DNA of 64,000 bases from Glandiceps talaboti (lineage: Eukaryota > Hemichordata > Enteropneusta > Spengelidae), in the NCBI RefSeq assembly GCF_964340395.1, contig NC_135550.1, positions 24,206,176 to 24,270,175 of the forward strand. Direction: 5' to 3'. Below the pieces are notes generated by a model that was not told the DNA's origin, ran no database searches, and saw only the letters and a program-made list of their open reading frames with translations. Within the stretch, counting starts at the first letter, position 1; every line of letters begins with the position of its first letter. Positions 12,301 to 25,800 of this stretch are shown here, in pieces. The translations under genes and the position numbers were made by a program.

Positions 12301-15300
12301 AAGCATCTCTTCTTCAATGTCATCTAAAAAGTGTTGCCAATACATATGCCTTTCAAGAAAGTAGTGATGATGTGTCCGATCATTAGTTTTTACATTCAGT
12401 TTTACTTAGAAAACACTTCTAGTCAGTTGGACATCTCCATATTGCAATCACATCACATGTTTGTTCTGTGGCTTTACAATTGTAATTAGTGATTGATAAG
12501 TACACATTACTCAAGGGCTTCGCTGACACATGTTTGGGTCGGATTTACAATATCCAGAACTTAATCAAATGGGTAAGGGGGGGGGGGGGGGGGGGTGTAC
12601 TACTGGCCAAGTCTGGTAGGGGTGTGTGGCCAATGCTGTCAACCCTGAGAATTTATAATGAGGTTCCCTCCAGAACCCTATTTCAGACCAAACAAAATCG
12701 AAAATTGTGTAAAGTGGACCCCATCTTAGATTCCTTATCTCTAAAAATACAGTACTCATTTTAGACCAAATGCAAAAAACCCCACCCCAAAGGGTGACAC
12801 ATATACTATACCCAATAGGCAGGAGTACCACCCCCATGTACCACTTCATGTCCACTTTAAAGCATTTATGTATGTTTAGTTGGCATTATCAATGGCTACA
12901 CACTGAAGAGAGCAGACATAGAAATTGGTGTAAGTGATGAAATACACTTGTGTGATGTCAAAAGTGTGTGTATGGAGGTGTAGTTGATGGATGAACGAAT
13001 GAATGAGAATGAATGAATGAATGAATGACGTATGTCTCTTGAGATAAACATAGTAATAAGGACTAAAGATAGTGTTACATTGTAAGAAATAATTGCAAAA
13101 TTGGGCTAAACATCTTCTTAGTAGATGAAAAAGGTATGATTATGACACATTTCGTGCTGTTTTGAAGTTAATGACTGCTTATTTATAGACACTCCACATT
13201 TACACTTGGCAGTCAAGAAGTCAGATACTTTGTTTACAACATTCATTTGATGTAGATATCATGAATTCTCTAACCTTTCCAAAATTGCAAGTGACCAGCC
13301 ACAATTAAATCTTTTTGCCATCTTTTCTTAAAATGTTTGTCATTAGCTTTACAGCTATGTGTACCACAGAATGTCATTGACTTTACAGTTATGTATACCA
13401 CAGAAAGTCCATGATACGTACATGTACAACTATCCAGTCCTCTCAGGTGAAAAGTGAAGTGAATGTGATGCATGTATACAGTAGGAATTACAGTATAGTT
13501 TATAACTATGTATAGCTATATGTGACATTAAAGAAAGGGAAGAGTTATACCCAGCTGAAAACGATGTCATAGAAAACATTATGTTTATCAATATTCCAAA
13601 CCCGAAGAATCAAAGATTACAAGAAAGGCATATTGTATCAATTTTTAAAATCTTTAATCTTGAGAAGTGTTTTGAACTTGAGACTTTTGACACACATTAA
13701 AGGACCTCAATAGAACAATATGAAGATATTAATATGTAAATTAAATTGACAGTCATTTGAGAGGTCCTTAGAAAATAATTTGTACTTTTTTGGCATACTT
13801 CATTACATAAGGAAATGAGAGCTGTGTCGAGCAAATTAAGTTGAAGAAATTAACAAAAGGGACTAGTTGAATTTTTCGATCATTCATTCCATCTATGAGG
13901 GTAATAGCTTGTCAGTAATCGATTTTTTCAATTCATTGACTATGTGGTAGAATTGGAAAATGTCATCAACACAATATAATATAATCTGGGCGGTAGTCTA
14001 CGTAATTGCACTTCTATTTATGTTCATGTCGAATTGAACTGCCATAGGTAGATTACAGTGGCAAACTCAAAGACAATATTATTCATAGTGAAAGACCAGT
14101 ATTTGGGAGCAAATGACAAATTAATCATTTTTTCATGCAGCGGATATTATCCTTTCATTGTTGAGGGATTTGTTCTAATGCTATACTTGACAGTTCAGGA
14201 TTTTCTAATCAGAAGTGTTTGTCACTGTAAAGTGTATTATAGAGTAAAGTAGATTTGCCAATATTATTAATTGAATTATACAAATGTACCTACATGTACA
14301 CATGGACTGGAGCCATCCACCCAACCAACCAACCTTGCGTCATATAGTTGACATAGCAACCTAGCATAAAAGGACCCCAGTTTTCCATTATTCCTTCAAC
14401 TATGACTTTCCGTCTCGTACACAAAAGTGGGCACCATAGCCTTCTGTCTCGTACACAAAAGTTGATACAATAAATGAGCCTTCAACCATGACTCTGTCTC
14501 GTACATAAGAGTGAGAACAAAAAGTGAACCAGTCCTTCAATCCTAGCCTTTTTTCTTGTACACAAAAGTTGATACAAAAAATGAGCCTTCAACTATGACT
14601 TTCTGTCTCGTACACAAAAGTGGTACAAGACACTTGCTAAATTTGTAACTTTGCGTGCATCTTTGTTGCATGGAAATTTGGAATGGAATTACAATTTTGT
14701 CACACCTAAAATATGTTAACATTTGTACACCTGTTTTGGGGGTAGTTGTTGTGACAAGCAAGGAGCAAAATACATATTTTATATCAAATGAAAATTTCTA
14801 CTCACAGAGTAAAAAAAAATCATAATTTAACCATAGAAAATGGTTTATCCAAGGTACAATGTACAAATGTATAATGTTCTTTCTATTTTAGTCATGTCAG
14901 AGCAGTGTGTGTGTTTGCGAAAATAACCTGATTAGTGACAAATGTTCTCTGAACACAGTCACTATAAATACATGTAGTATGTATAGCCCCAAAAAAAGAA
15001 TTGTTTCTGGTCAGGACATTTTATCTAAAGTGGTGGGATGATGTTTTTTTTACTTTGAATAGTCAAACCTATCACTCAATCTACAATTTATGACAGTTAC
15101 TGTTCTTTTTATTTAGTACTTTAGAGCAATGTTGTTTTGTTGTCACCAGTTTTTGTCAGTTTTTGCCACAAATGTGTATACTTTGTAAGCTCATAATTTT
15201 TGAGTCTTGAATTAATTTTATGTCTCAGTAAACTAGCAGTAACCTTAAAGGCTTTGAAAAACATCACATTGCATGTTCTGAAATAACTATTACTACCAGT

Positions 15301-18300
15301 AATCATAGAATTCTGTTGTTAGGGTTAACAATACTTTGACCATCTATTACATGTTTTCAAGCACAGCCCCTCACACTATAAAAAGAGCTCTTCTTTTGTT
15401 TATGTCAAACGATCTGGAAGACACAGCATTCAACAAAGCATTCAATTAATTGCCAAACTACAACTGTATCCATAGACACTGTCTGAGAGAAAAGACAGCA
15501 CCCATGGTTCCACTACATGTACTACCATTAAAGGTCAGAAAACAATTCTTGGCATATGTCAAATATGTGGGATGGGTTCACATATAAACAGTGGACTCCT
15601 TGTCATCAATACTAAATGTCAAAGTAGTAAACATGATTCGTGTGTAAATAATCAACTATTATTAACATTTAACATTTTAGCCAGTGACCTGAAATTAGAT
15701 AGCTTTCCTAAGTATCGTTTTGGATGGGGTGTCTGCGTTAATACCTGCATTTGTCTTTTCCAAGCCAATACCTTCCCTATTAGCTTGGATTTTAATAGAG
15801 AATGTCATGAACCTTGTTGTGTGTGAATTTTTCAAATTTCTGTATGAACTTGTTGTGTTTCCACAGTCGCAATTTTGTTGTGATATCTCTCTCAGGTGAA
15901 TTTATAAATTAGAAGTTACACACATCACAAAATATGGCAACTGATTGGTGGTAATACAAACTTATTAAGAATCTACCAAAGGATTTTAGTGGAAATTGAA
16001 ATTTTTGAAACTTTTTTTTTCCTCACGGAAAGAAAACTCTCTGAATATGTCAATGAAAATATCCATGGTAATAAGATCTTGTTTTGAATGTAGAGTTGGT
16101 TCCTCCTGCTATATCCTTGAGTTTATTTTCCTGAAAATATGATTACAATGAACACAAAGATACAGAACAACTTTATGACTTGACAATAATTGTCAAAACA
16201 TACCTTTTGGAGATGACTATACATTGTATCATAAAGTGTCTCTTTTCTCCATTTTGTGTCAATTCAATTCAAAGTATTATGTGTTAAAAATATTTATCTG
16301 AAAAGAGAAATGTAAATATTTTTTTGTTTTATAGTTTAATAGCATACATGTAAGTGTAGGTATGTCCCAAACATGATTCTTTTACATAATGTTATCAAGC
16401 AGGAAACATAGTTGACATTCTACAGATAGTCATTCTCCTGAGCCACAATAACTATTCTACTACACACATGAGGAAATGATCAGAAGAACATTCTGGTGTG
16501 GTGGCAAAACAGCCATGGCATACCAAATATCTTATATCTATCTACAAAGTGCTTTGATGCTTACCATCAGTTATTATTTCTAAACTTTCTCCCTAATATT
16601 GTTTACCATGGAACAATAAAAACACATACAATAGAAAATCCACTTTCTGTAATCCTGTGAACACGTATTATACCTGTTGCAATGACCCAATTATAACTTA
16701 GAATAGAGTATTTGTTATGTTGGTACGTCAGAAACTCTGCTGTTTTCATAGGTTCAGAGCAAGTTACTATTGTCCGGTTCCTGTTGTTTGTTCCCCTATG
16801 GCAGACAGGGTACAAGAGGGGAGGAAGGCATTGTATGGTTTCACTCAGACTGAAAACAAGAGAAGTACTATTTGGGTGCAGTGTAATCAAGAGTATTCAT
16901 TTAAATGGTTGATTCAGGCATGTGATTGAAAAAAATCGTGAAATATTTTATGTTCAGTAAACAAAGATACCTCTGTCAAGACTGTCAAACACAAATTTGG
17001 ATGCTACTCAAGATAATCTGTTGGCTATACATTCACTACTAATCCTCAAGATACCTGCATTTCTGTTCAACCTCTTGTCCTATGGCTATGTCTCTGACTA
17101 CCTACGACAATACCAGTACCAGCATTCATTGACTCAGGTTTCATAGCCCACTCATTTGTAAATGTTTAGTGGGGAACTTTACAGCTTTGTAGCACAAACT
17201 CTACTTCTTAAATGAATTATTATGCGGGGGAGTATCGTCATATCTTTGGATAAATATATTGTCAAATGTCTTCCAACTACACATCAACAAATGTCAGAGA
17301 TATTGTATTGCACTTTTAACCCCTGCATGATCTTTAATAGTTGATTTTGTAAAAGTGATATTTCATGTCATTGTGCTATGGACAAATGTGTTTTAGTTTA
17401 TTTTCTGTGGATATTTTCAGTATATTTAGGTATTTATTTTGTAAAATCAAAGACCGCTGGCTGTAACAACATGTAATGGCATGACATATAGCACAACGTT
17501 GTAGGCTTTCCTGATAACCAGAGATACATTGTATGACGGTTTTTTTCAAATTCAGAGAACTAGGAATTGTTCATGACTCATGTTGTCCTGTTCTCAGATA
17601 GTCTAGAGGTTATATTGGCTTTGAATCTGAAGATTCACTTTCGCAAGTGGTGAGTATATCTTCAGATGCAAAGCCATAGATGGATACTATAGTATATTTA
17701 TACTGTAGTAGCTTCTAGACTAGTTTTAGGTAACCAGGCTTAAATAACCATTGTTGACAAGTAGTCCTGGGTCCGAGGAAGAGAAAGTATAGCATCAAGA
17801 ATAAACTATATCTCTGTGCATACACTAAAGAACTCTTTGAATGAGCTGTTACATAATTCAAAATGTAGACAAAACATAAAATAAACACACACAAAAGATT
17901 GTACAGTATGATTTATAGGTTATTTTAGTCTGAACAATTGGCAATCTGGATCACTATTTATACAAACATTTCATCCTTCTTAAGTAGTCATTAATGATGT
18001 TTAGGGACTGAATTAAAAAACAGAGATTGATGTGTTTATAGGTGTTTCATGTTGAACAAAGTAATCAATGGATGAAAAGAGAAAGAGAACATACAACTCT
18101 GTACAGGCATTCCCCCATACAGTATTGTTTTGGTCTAACTTTCTCAATCAGGCCTATAGGTGGCGCCCTCTCAAATACCCCACTTCTTGTGTTGATGTGC
18201 TGACATGTGTAGTTCCCAGTATTGGTATTTTTTTCTTTATCAGTTATTTTCAAGCAGATATGATCAGCAAATAGTTCATTAACATCATAAAAAGTGGAAT

Positions 18301-19756
18301 GTAAAGGAAACTGTTGGGTTTTGGGTTGTTTTTTTTAAAGCAAGGAAGTAATACATGATGAGGCATATCAATTTACATGACAAATTTGTAATCACTTTTG
18401 GATGAGGTCAGGATAGTCTGTAAATATGAAACCATCATACATGTATATTGGTATATATGATAGTATCACTTTATTGATGTGAAAGCTGTACCTCCATGAC
18501 ATAGATACAGGTCCTATAAACCAGATAAAATGGTCCGTGGATAGAGCAAGGGTTGTATCGTGACAAGGAAACGAAATAATCCAATTGTTTGAGTGTACAT
18601 GATATTCTAGATGTACAAGGAAGTTGTAAATAATAGAACAACATGTAGTTGTTCCGACACAACATGGTACATTTTTTGTACTAGATCCAAACTCTGAACA
18701 TGATACAGTATGGGACCCCTATTAAATCCTGCCACAACCATAATCTTATAGTTATACATGAACTTGGCCTGAAGAGGGTTACCATAATTATAAGTTTCCG
18801 ATGTTCATGTATAGCTTGTTTATATCACCTATGTTTGCCATTCATGCATGTCAACTTTATGAATTATAATATAAAAAGTAAGATAAGATAGATATTAGTT
18901 TTATACAAAAGAAAATTTCATACCATGAAGAAAAGTGTTGGTGGTAACTTTTACTGTGATGTATTGTCATCACAGAACTGAACATTATGATTTCCATATT
19001 GTTTACTTTAAATTAGCAGGACACCCCACTCACTACAGAATTGAAATTAAAACTTACTCACTGAAACTACTCACTGCTGATTCATCAAGTAACGCAAGTT
19101 GCTGGTTAACTTTAATATAAAAAAATGTTATTGTTTGCTGTTTCAAAAATGAAAATGTTCCAATTCTGTTTGGTATAACTATGAATATATAGTCAAACTT
19201 CGATATATGGATCAGTGTAGACATTTTGTCTGAAAATAACTTTGATTTGTATCCCTACTTCCTGTACATGGCATGAATCACAATGAATCCCCATGTTATC
19301 GACCCTTTAAATTAAAATCATTGCTAAAGTATTGATCTTTGCGTGAAGATTAGGGGCATGTCTACATCCTTTGAAATCTGAGTGAACACCCACTTTGTTT
19401 TGTTTATAACGTCATGAAGGACATCACATGTAGTTTTTGACAGCTTTGAAGACAATGATTCATCCAGCCTTCAAAGTTATGAATGTCAGGGGCAAATGAA
19501 GTAATTTTGAGTTCATGTATAAATATAGTTTTCCACTCATGATAAACTAAATGACATACTTCACCTAGAAGTCAACCTCTGACCCAACACATCGACCAGC
19601 ATAAATATCTTCCTAACTCACCTGCTACAATTTTCTCTTTCGTGAAGCGTCTTACACAAGAGCAGTTGAACAAATTGGCTTAGGCTGACACCATTGTTGT
19701 ATACATGTATCAAATTATCAAACTATTATACACCCCCCCACACACACACACACATG

Positions 19757-19817
<61 letters not shown>

Positions 19818-22800
19818 TCACTCACTCACTCACTCACTCACTCACTCACTCACTCACTCACTCACTCACTCACTCACTCACTCACTCACTCACTCACTCA
19901 CTCAACAAGGCTGTGTTATCAGTAATTACAAAAAGCAACAACCAATGGTTAACTTCTAAGTCGGTTACAGTTTGATAAGAAATATCTAATGACTCCACTC
20001 TGCCTAGCTCTCTCTTATCAAACTCTAACCTATACCATAGACCCTCCACCAACATTGGTGGAGGGTCTATGCTTTAACCTATACTTTGCATCTCTGTTGT
20101 CAAACTCTAACCTATACTTTGCATCTCTGTTGTCAAACTCTAACCTATACTGTGTATGCTCTGTCGTACCATGCAGTGGTGTCAGCTTTTCTTCAAATTC
20201 CAACTTCACTCCAAACTACATCTTCAAGTACAATTTATGACAGTGACCTCCATGAACATAAGCAGTTTTTGGTATTTGTATATAAAGTGTTACCTTTGTA
20301 TATAATTTTATTGATGAGTTGTATATGTTTTCAGCATTGGTCCTGGAAGGGATATTTAATTTTATGGTCAGTCTTGAACCCATATCTACATGTAGTTCAA
20401 AGTCACAAGGATGTCCATGACATTTGTCCTTCACTTCATATCATTAAAAAGCCATATTTTTCCTATCCAGATACTGACTTTGTAGTCTTCATATTTTCAT
20501 GTGTTGTATGTCCATCCAACATTTGATTACTTGAAATAAAATGTAAATATATGAACAGATTTGATCTGAAGCATATAATGTTTAGTATATTTGTCTTTGG
20601 GCTATGCAGCAATATTGTTTTACACACTATATACACCGTGTACATTGCAGATTTACTCATTCACTTCCATAAACATGCTGTATATATATGCAAGATTTAC
20701 ACCTAGACAAGATGATTACCTCAACTCTAAATTTGTTAGGATGCAGGATTGAACAATGCACTTTCTAAGTTTGTTCATATACAAGAGATCAGAATAGATG
20801 CCACATTATTTAGACTGTGACATACAACGATAAAGATAGTTCAGTCACCCAGCTTGATATAGTCATGTTGTTCGGTCAGAAAATAAAGACCTGAAATATC
20901 TTGAAATATATAGACATCAGTTTGGTTCTGGGCTATCATCCATGGAAAGACCTGAAGTGTCTTGACATATATAGACATGGTTCTGGGCTATCATCCATGG
21001 AAAGACCTGAAGTGTCTTGACATATATAGACATGGTTCTGGGCTATCATCCATGGAACGACCTGAAGTGTCTTGACATGGTTCTGGGCTATATCCGTGGA
21101 AAGACCCGAAGTGTCTTGACATATATAGACATGGTTCTGGGCTATCATCCATGGAACGACCTGAAGTGTCTTGACATGGTTCTGGGCTATATCCGTGGAA
21201 AGACCCGAAGTGTCTTGACATATATAGACATGGTTCTGGGCTATCATCCATGGAAAGACCTGAAGTGTCTTGACATATATAGACATGGTTCTGGGCTATC
21301 ATCCATGGAAAGACCTGAAGTGTCTTGACATATATAGACATGGTTCTGGGCTATCATCCATGGAAAGACCTGAAGTGTCTTGACATATATAGACATGGTT
21401 CTGGGCTATCATCCATGGAACGACCTGAAGTGTCTTGACATGGTTCTGGGCTATATCCGTGGAAAGACCCGAAGTGTCTTGACATATATAGACATGGTTC
21501 TGGGCTATCTATGGAAAGACATGAAGTGTCTTGACATGGTTCCAGGCTATTAGTCACCAGTAAACTCAACAAAGCAAAGTCTGTGAAGACCATCTCACAG
21601 AGTATAATCTGCTAACATAGATGACAGTCCTTTTGATAATGATTTGATTGCCATTGAAAGAAACTATTCTAAGGCTTGTAAATTTACATCCCATCACATT
21701 TTGCTACTAGTCTACAAAACAAATCTCTGTAATATACATACATTTTTGTAATACAATTGAGCACATTATACTTGTAATATTGTAGACAAACATGATTAAT
21801 TGAATACCGGTAAACCAACCTGGTATGTGTGTACAACCATAGATGCTTCAAGTACCTAAATAACTTATATCCTTATTTTCTCCTAGTAACATAACCACCT
21901 GAAAATAAAATACCAAAACTTCTATGTTGTCACTTGGGCATTCTACGGTGGCAGAAAAACTTATCAAAAAAAAAAGAATGTTTAACAGAACTGATATTGA
22001 ACCCCTGAAAGAAAGTAGGTTAAACTCTTGCCAAAGCTACCACTTTGTGTATCCACTGATTCAATGTTTAATTTGTATTACAAATGTAACATTACAAAAG
22101 ACTTTCTGAATTGAAGAAAAGAGCTCTTAAAACAGTAGAGTTAGATGTGGCTGTAAATCAGTGTCTGTTTAGTTAAAGCACTAAAGTCAATTCTATTAAA
22201 GAGGGCCTGTTATTTGGGTGCAGTAAAAGTGAACAAATACTTACCTTCAAGATGCTTGAGACTTCTACAGCATAGCAAACATTGATAAATTTCTCCATCC
22301 ATAAAAAAAGGGTTTCTTGTTGCAAGAGGTTCAGAATTGTCAGTGTTCCATAGTTCTGTCCCATTGTATCCATATTAGGGTAATAAAAGACATTGATTTC
22401 CATTGTCCAGACATACATAGACTTGTCATTTGCTTTCAAATCTTGAGATCGTCCATTACATGATTAAATGCTCCATTGGAAATGATTGGAAAACCAACAA
22501 ATTAATCTTGAGGCTAAGACATACAATGTAAGTATTCCCAGTCTTTGAAAAGATTGCCATGGTTACTGTATGGTTGACAACATTATGATATAAAGAACAT
22601 TTAATTGATTTGAATAAACACATGCACACCTGCTTCACATCAAACTAACTACTTAGATGTCTCATCCATGACTATACCTGCTTACCCTGCCTATCATCAC
22701 AGACTACTGTTAGAATATCTCAGCTATGACTATATGAATAAATGTACTTGTACACCTATCCTAGACTACTATTTAGCTGCCTGACCATGACACAATTTAT

Positions 22801-25800
22801 TTCTCCTGCAACAAGTGTCTGAGGTAGTGTAACATGTGTCATCAATCATTCAACATCCAATCTAGGCAACTGGTAATTGATGTGACAGCATACTCATACA
22901 GATCAAACAGTGATATATACTGACAGCTGTGTAATTGAAAATATGCAGAGATTCAAACATATATTTATTTTGATCTCTTTTTTTTTGCCGATCGTTGAAT
23001 ATACCTAGTTAATATACGAAACACTGTGATATTATTTTATTCTGACAATTCTTTTCAGCATAAAGTCTTACTGATAACAGATTAACACATTGAGTACTTG
23101 AGATATCTTGGGTAACTTTCATAGAACTTATTAGAAGTAATTTATTATCTGTTTCTGGATGAAGATTCACCTAATTTGCAGACCTAATTGTCCCAAGTGT
23201 GCCTTACAGACAGAGGTGTTAGGATAATTTTCCTCAAGAACCAGGAAATTAATTATGTTGTCATGGTTACTGATGAAATACTTGCCATTATATCACCATG
23301 GTTTCTATTGAAAAACTTGGTATTAAACATCATGACCATCTCACTGTATACAAACCTATTGTATGTGTGTTTGCATAACAATGCAATTTGCTATAAAGTT
23401 AAGGGGTTGTGTAGCACACCTAAGTGAAGGAACAGTTTCCAACATAAAGGAAGCTGTCATGTGGGGTAGGTCACCAGATTGTGGTCTTGTATTCAACGAG
23501 TTCAGGTGAAGTCGTGACCAAGATGTCGTAGCCTCTGTAGTGTTGGCACCAAGACTGGATAATCATTACTTCAAATACAAATGAGTGTAGGAATTGATTC
23601 ACTCGCTAGGATCATGGAATATAATTCCTTTCCCGAGAGTAACCACATTATAGTGGAAAAGTACAAATATATTTCAGTTAAGAGGGACGAAAAAGTTGTC
23701 TGTAGTGAGAGTTGCAGTGATGAGGAACTTTCGGTATGTATCCTAATTTTACTGAATATTTCTAGAAGTGTGTGGCCAGGGGTGTGTGTAGTTCTGGGTT
23801 GTAGATACCCCATCCAGCTACCCCATATTGTTATCTCAAAGCCTAGTATGTGTATCACCCCTGAGTCTTTGTTCACTGATCATGCATGAGGAGAACAATT
23901 GTAGCGTGGAGAGAGGGAACTGGGTGTGGATAATAGCAACATGTTTGTTTTATGCACCTTAAACTGAGAAAAATGAAAGTAGTTTGGGAAATTGAAATTA
24001 GTTTACATGATTCTGTAAGCTCATCATTCAGAGAAAGGCACCAAGTTTCATATGGTTGTTTGACTTACTCATTTACTTGTTGCATGATCTACTAAGTACA
24101 CTGAAGTAAAGTGATTTGTATTCAATACACAGTGAGATTGAATTAGTCAATACTTGCTATTGCTGTTCTATACCCAGAACCTGCACTATGAGTGTCAACA
24201 TACTTGACTACCAAAACCCACAAGTTTGTGACTGAAATACAGCTATTGATACATGCTCCAGTCCATGTGATCACTATCATAACAACCTTGTTTTTGACCA
24301 AAGTTTAGTTGACACATGTACTGAATGTCTTGACTAGATGCAACATTGACATTACTACTAAGTAGTAACCAGCCCATTCTACCTCTTAATCCTGTTAACC
24401 TAGATTGTGGTATCTTAATTAATATCATCCACCAGTTATGCTTATCCAGTCTCCATCTCATGTTGCATAAAACCATACTTCAGAACACCAAGAAACTGTT
24501 TTCTGTGAAAAATCTAGAATCACTGATACACAATTATAGTTTAGCCAGTCTGGGAATGGCGACTACAGTGTATTTAGTATGATGAATCACTAAATAGGGT
24601 ATATTTACTATGTGAGTGTTGTCATTTAGTGTGAGTTATACCTCCTTAAACAAAGCAGTGGTTCATAGTCTGTTATCAAACTTTGACCTTTGTTTGATAG
24701 TACCTGTAGTGTGTTTGTAACACAGGTAATGATGTCCAACTGTAGAAATAGGGTTGGAGTACACAAGCATTGAGAAAATACTTTTATTTGACATGCCTGA
24801 AAGATTTTCTAAAGAAACAACAGTTAAAAGATGGTCGTTTCAAAGAATAGGAAGTGGTAATATATGTACAAGTTATTTTTCTGTCCTGACATAAAAGAAA
24901 AGATTTGCGTCAGTAGCCCAATCGTAATCTGTGATAGTGTTTTGTGATCTTTGTGCGTCACAGGCTAGGCTTGGTTATAGAACCACAATGGTAAACTTCC
25001 CCACTTTTATTTGATTTCCAACACTTGAGGATATAATAAACGCTTGATAAATTACAACAAGTAGGATTTCTAAAAAGAAAGAAGGTATTGATGCATAGTA
25101 TGTAGCAATCACTGTAAACCGTCATAATATCTGTACAATCGTAAATTTGTTGGAGCTATCTACTAGACATAGCATATCAAATGTTAGGTTGTTAATTTTT
25201 GTCCTCACATTTATTTCCATTTTGTTATGTATACTCTGTACACAGTGACATGACCTTTCTCACAAACGTTTATTTCATACCAATACAATATTGGGTGTAA
25301 GCCGTCTCAACCCGAACAGATGATGCAACTTGAAAAGCATCAGACAAATTAAAGGCACAACAGTGAGGGTGCGTGCTGTCACAAAACTATGACTGTGATA
25401 AAAAGGACTGTGGTACAGATAATCAGTAGGACACTTCAACAAGGGAGCGTTTATTTGCAGTGAATAAGTGTTGAATACTACCTGTACAATGCTGTGTTAT
25501 ATAACTTGTGTTATGACTAAACAATGCAGAATCAAGTAGTATAGTTCAATTTTGTAGTCTCAAAACCTGTAGAATGTGAAAACAAACGTGATGGCCTTCG
25601 CCTGCTATACTGTTTTATCAATAACACAAAGAGAATGCCATGGATAACAAGCACAGTATGGTCTGGAGGTCTTGTTAAACTCAATAGCACGATCCGTTTG
25701 TGTTGATGCACTGTATATAGTTGTACCATATATGATGCATAACATAAAATGACATGGTGAAAACTAGTGTATAGGAAACCATAGTTAATAGCGTTGCCAT

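Noticed and set aside
12489-12855. Opposed open frames of about 95 codons
   Set aside because: They span a 19-base G run in what looks like an interspersed repeat; no protein family recognised.
14543-14761. Minus-strand frame with several cysteines
   Set aside because: It overlaps the degenerate tandem repeat and has no compatible splice phase with neighbours.
16717-16929. Plus-strand 70-codon frame
   Set aside because: No acceptor or donor joins it to ITPK in frame and it resembles no known domain.
19694-19975. Two overlapping open frames rich in His/Thr and Leu/Thr/His repeats
   Set aside because: They are translations of the CA and CTCA microsatellite; nothing gene-like flanks them.
20883-21550. 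CRISPR-like array
   Set aside because: Units are contiguous with no unique spacers, and the genome is eukaryotic.
20936-21593. Long repetitive open frames on both strands
   Set aside because: They arise from the minisatellite, whose subunit lengths keep frames open; no start, splice or conservation evidence.
24243-24476. Minus-strand 77-codon frame ending in stop, with protein-like composition
   Set aside because: It could be a terminal exon of the candidate nested gene, but acceptors fit the frame poorly and it conflicts with the better 27052-to-22355 phase match.
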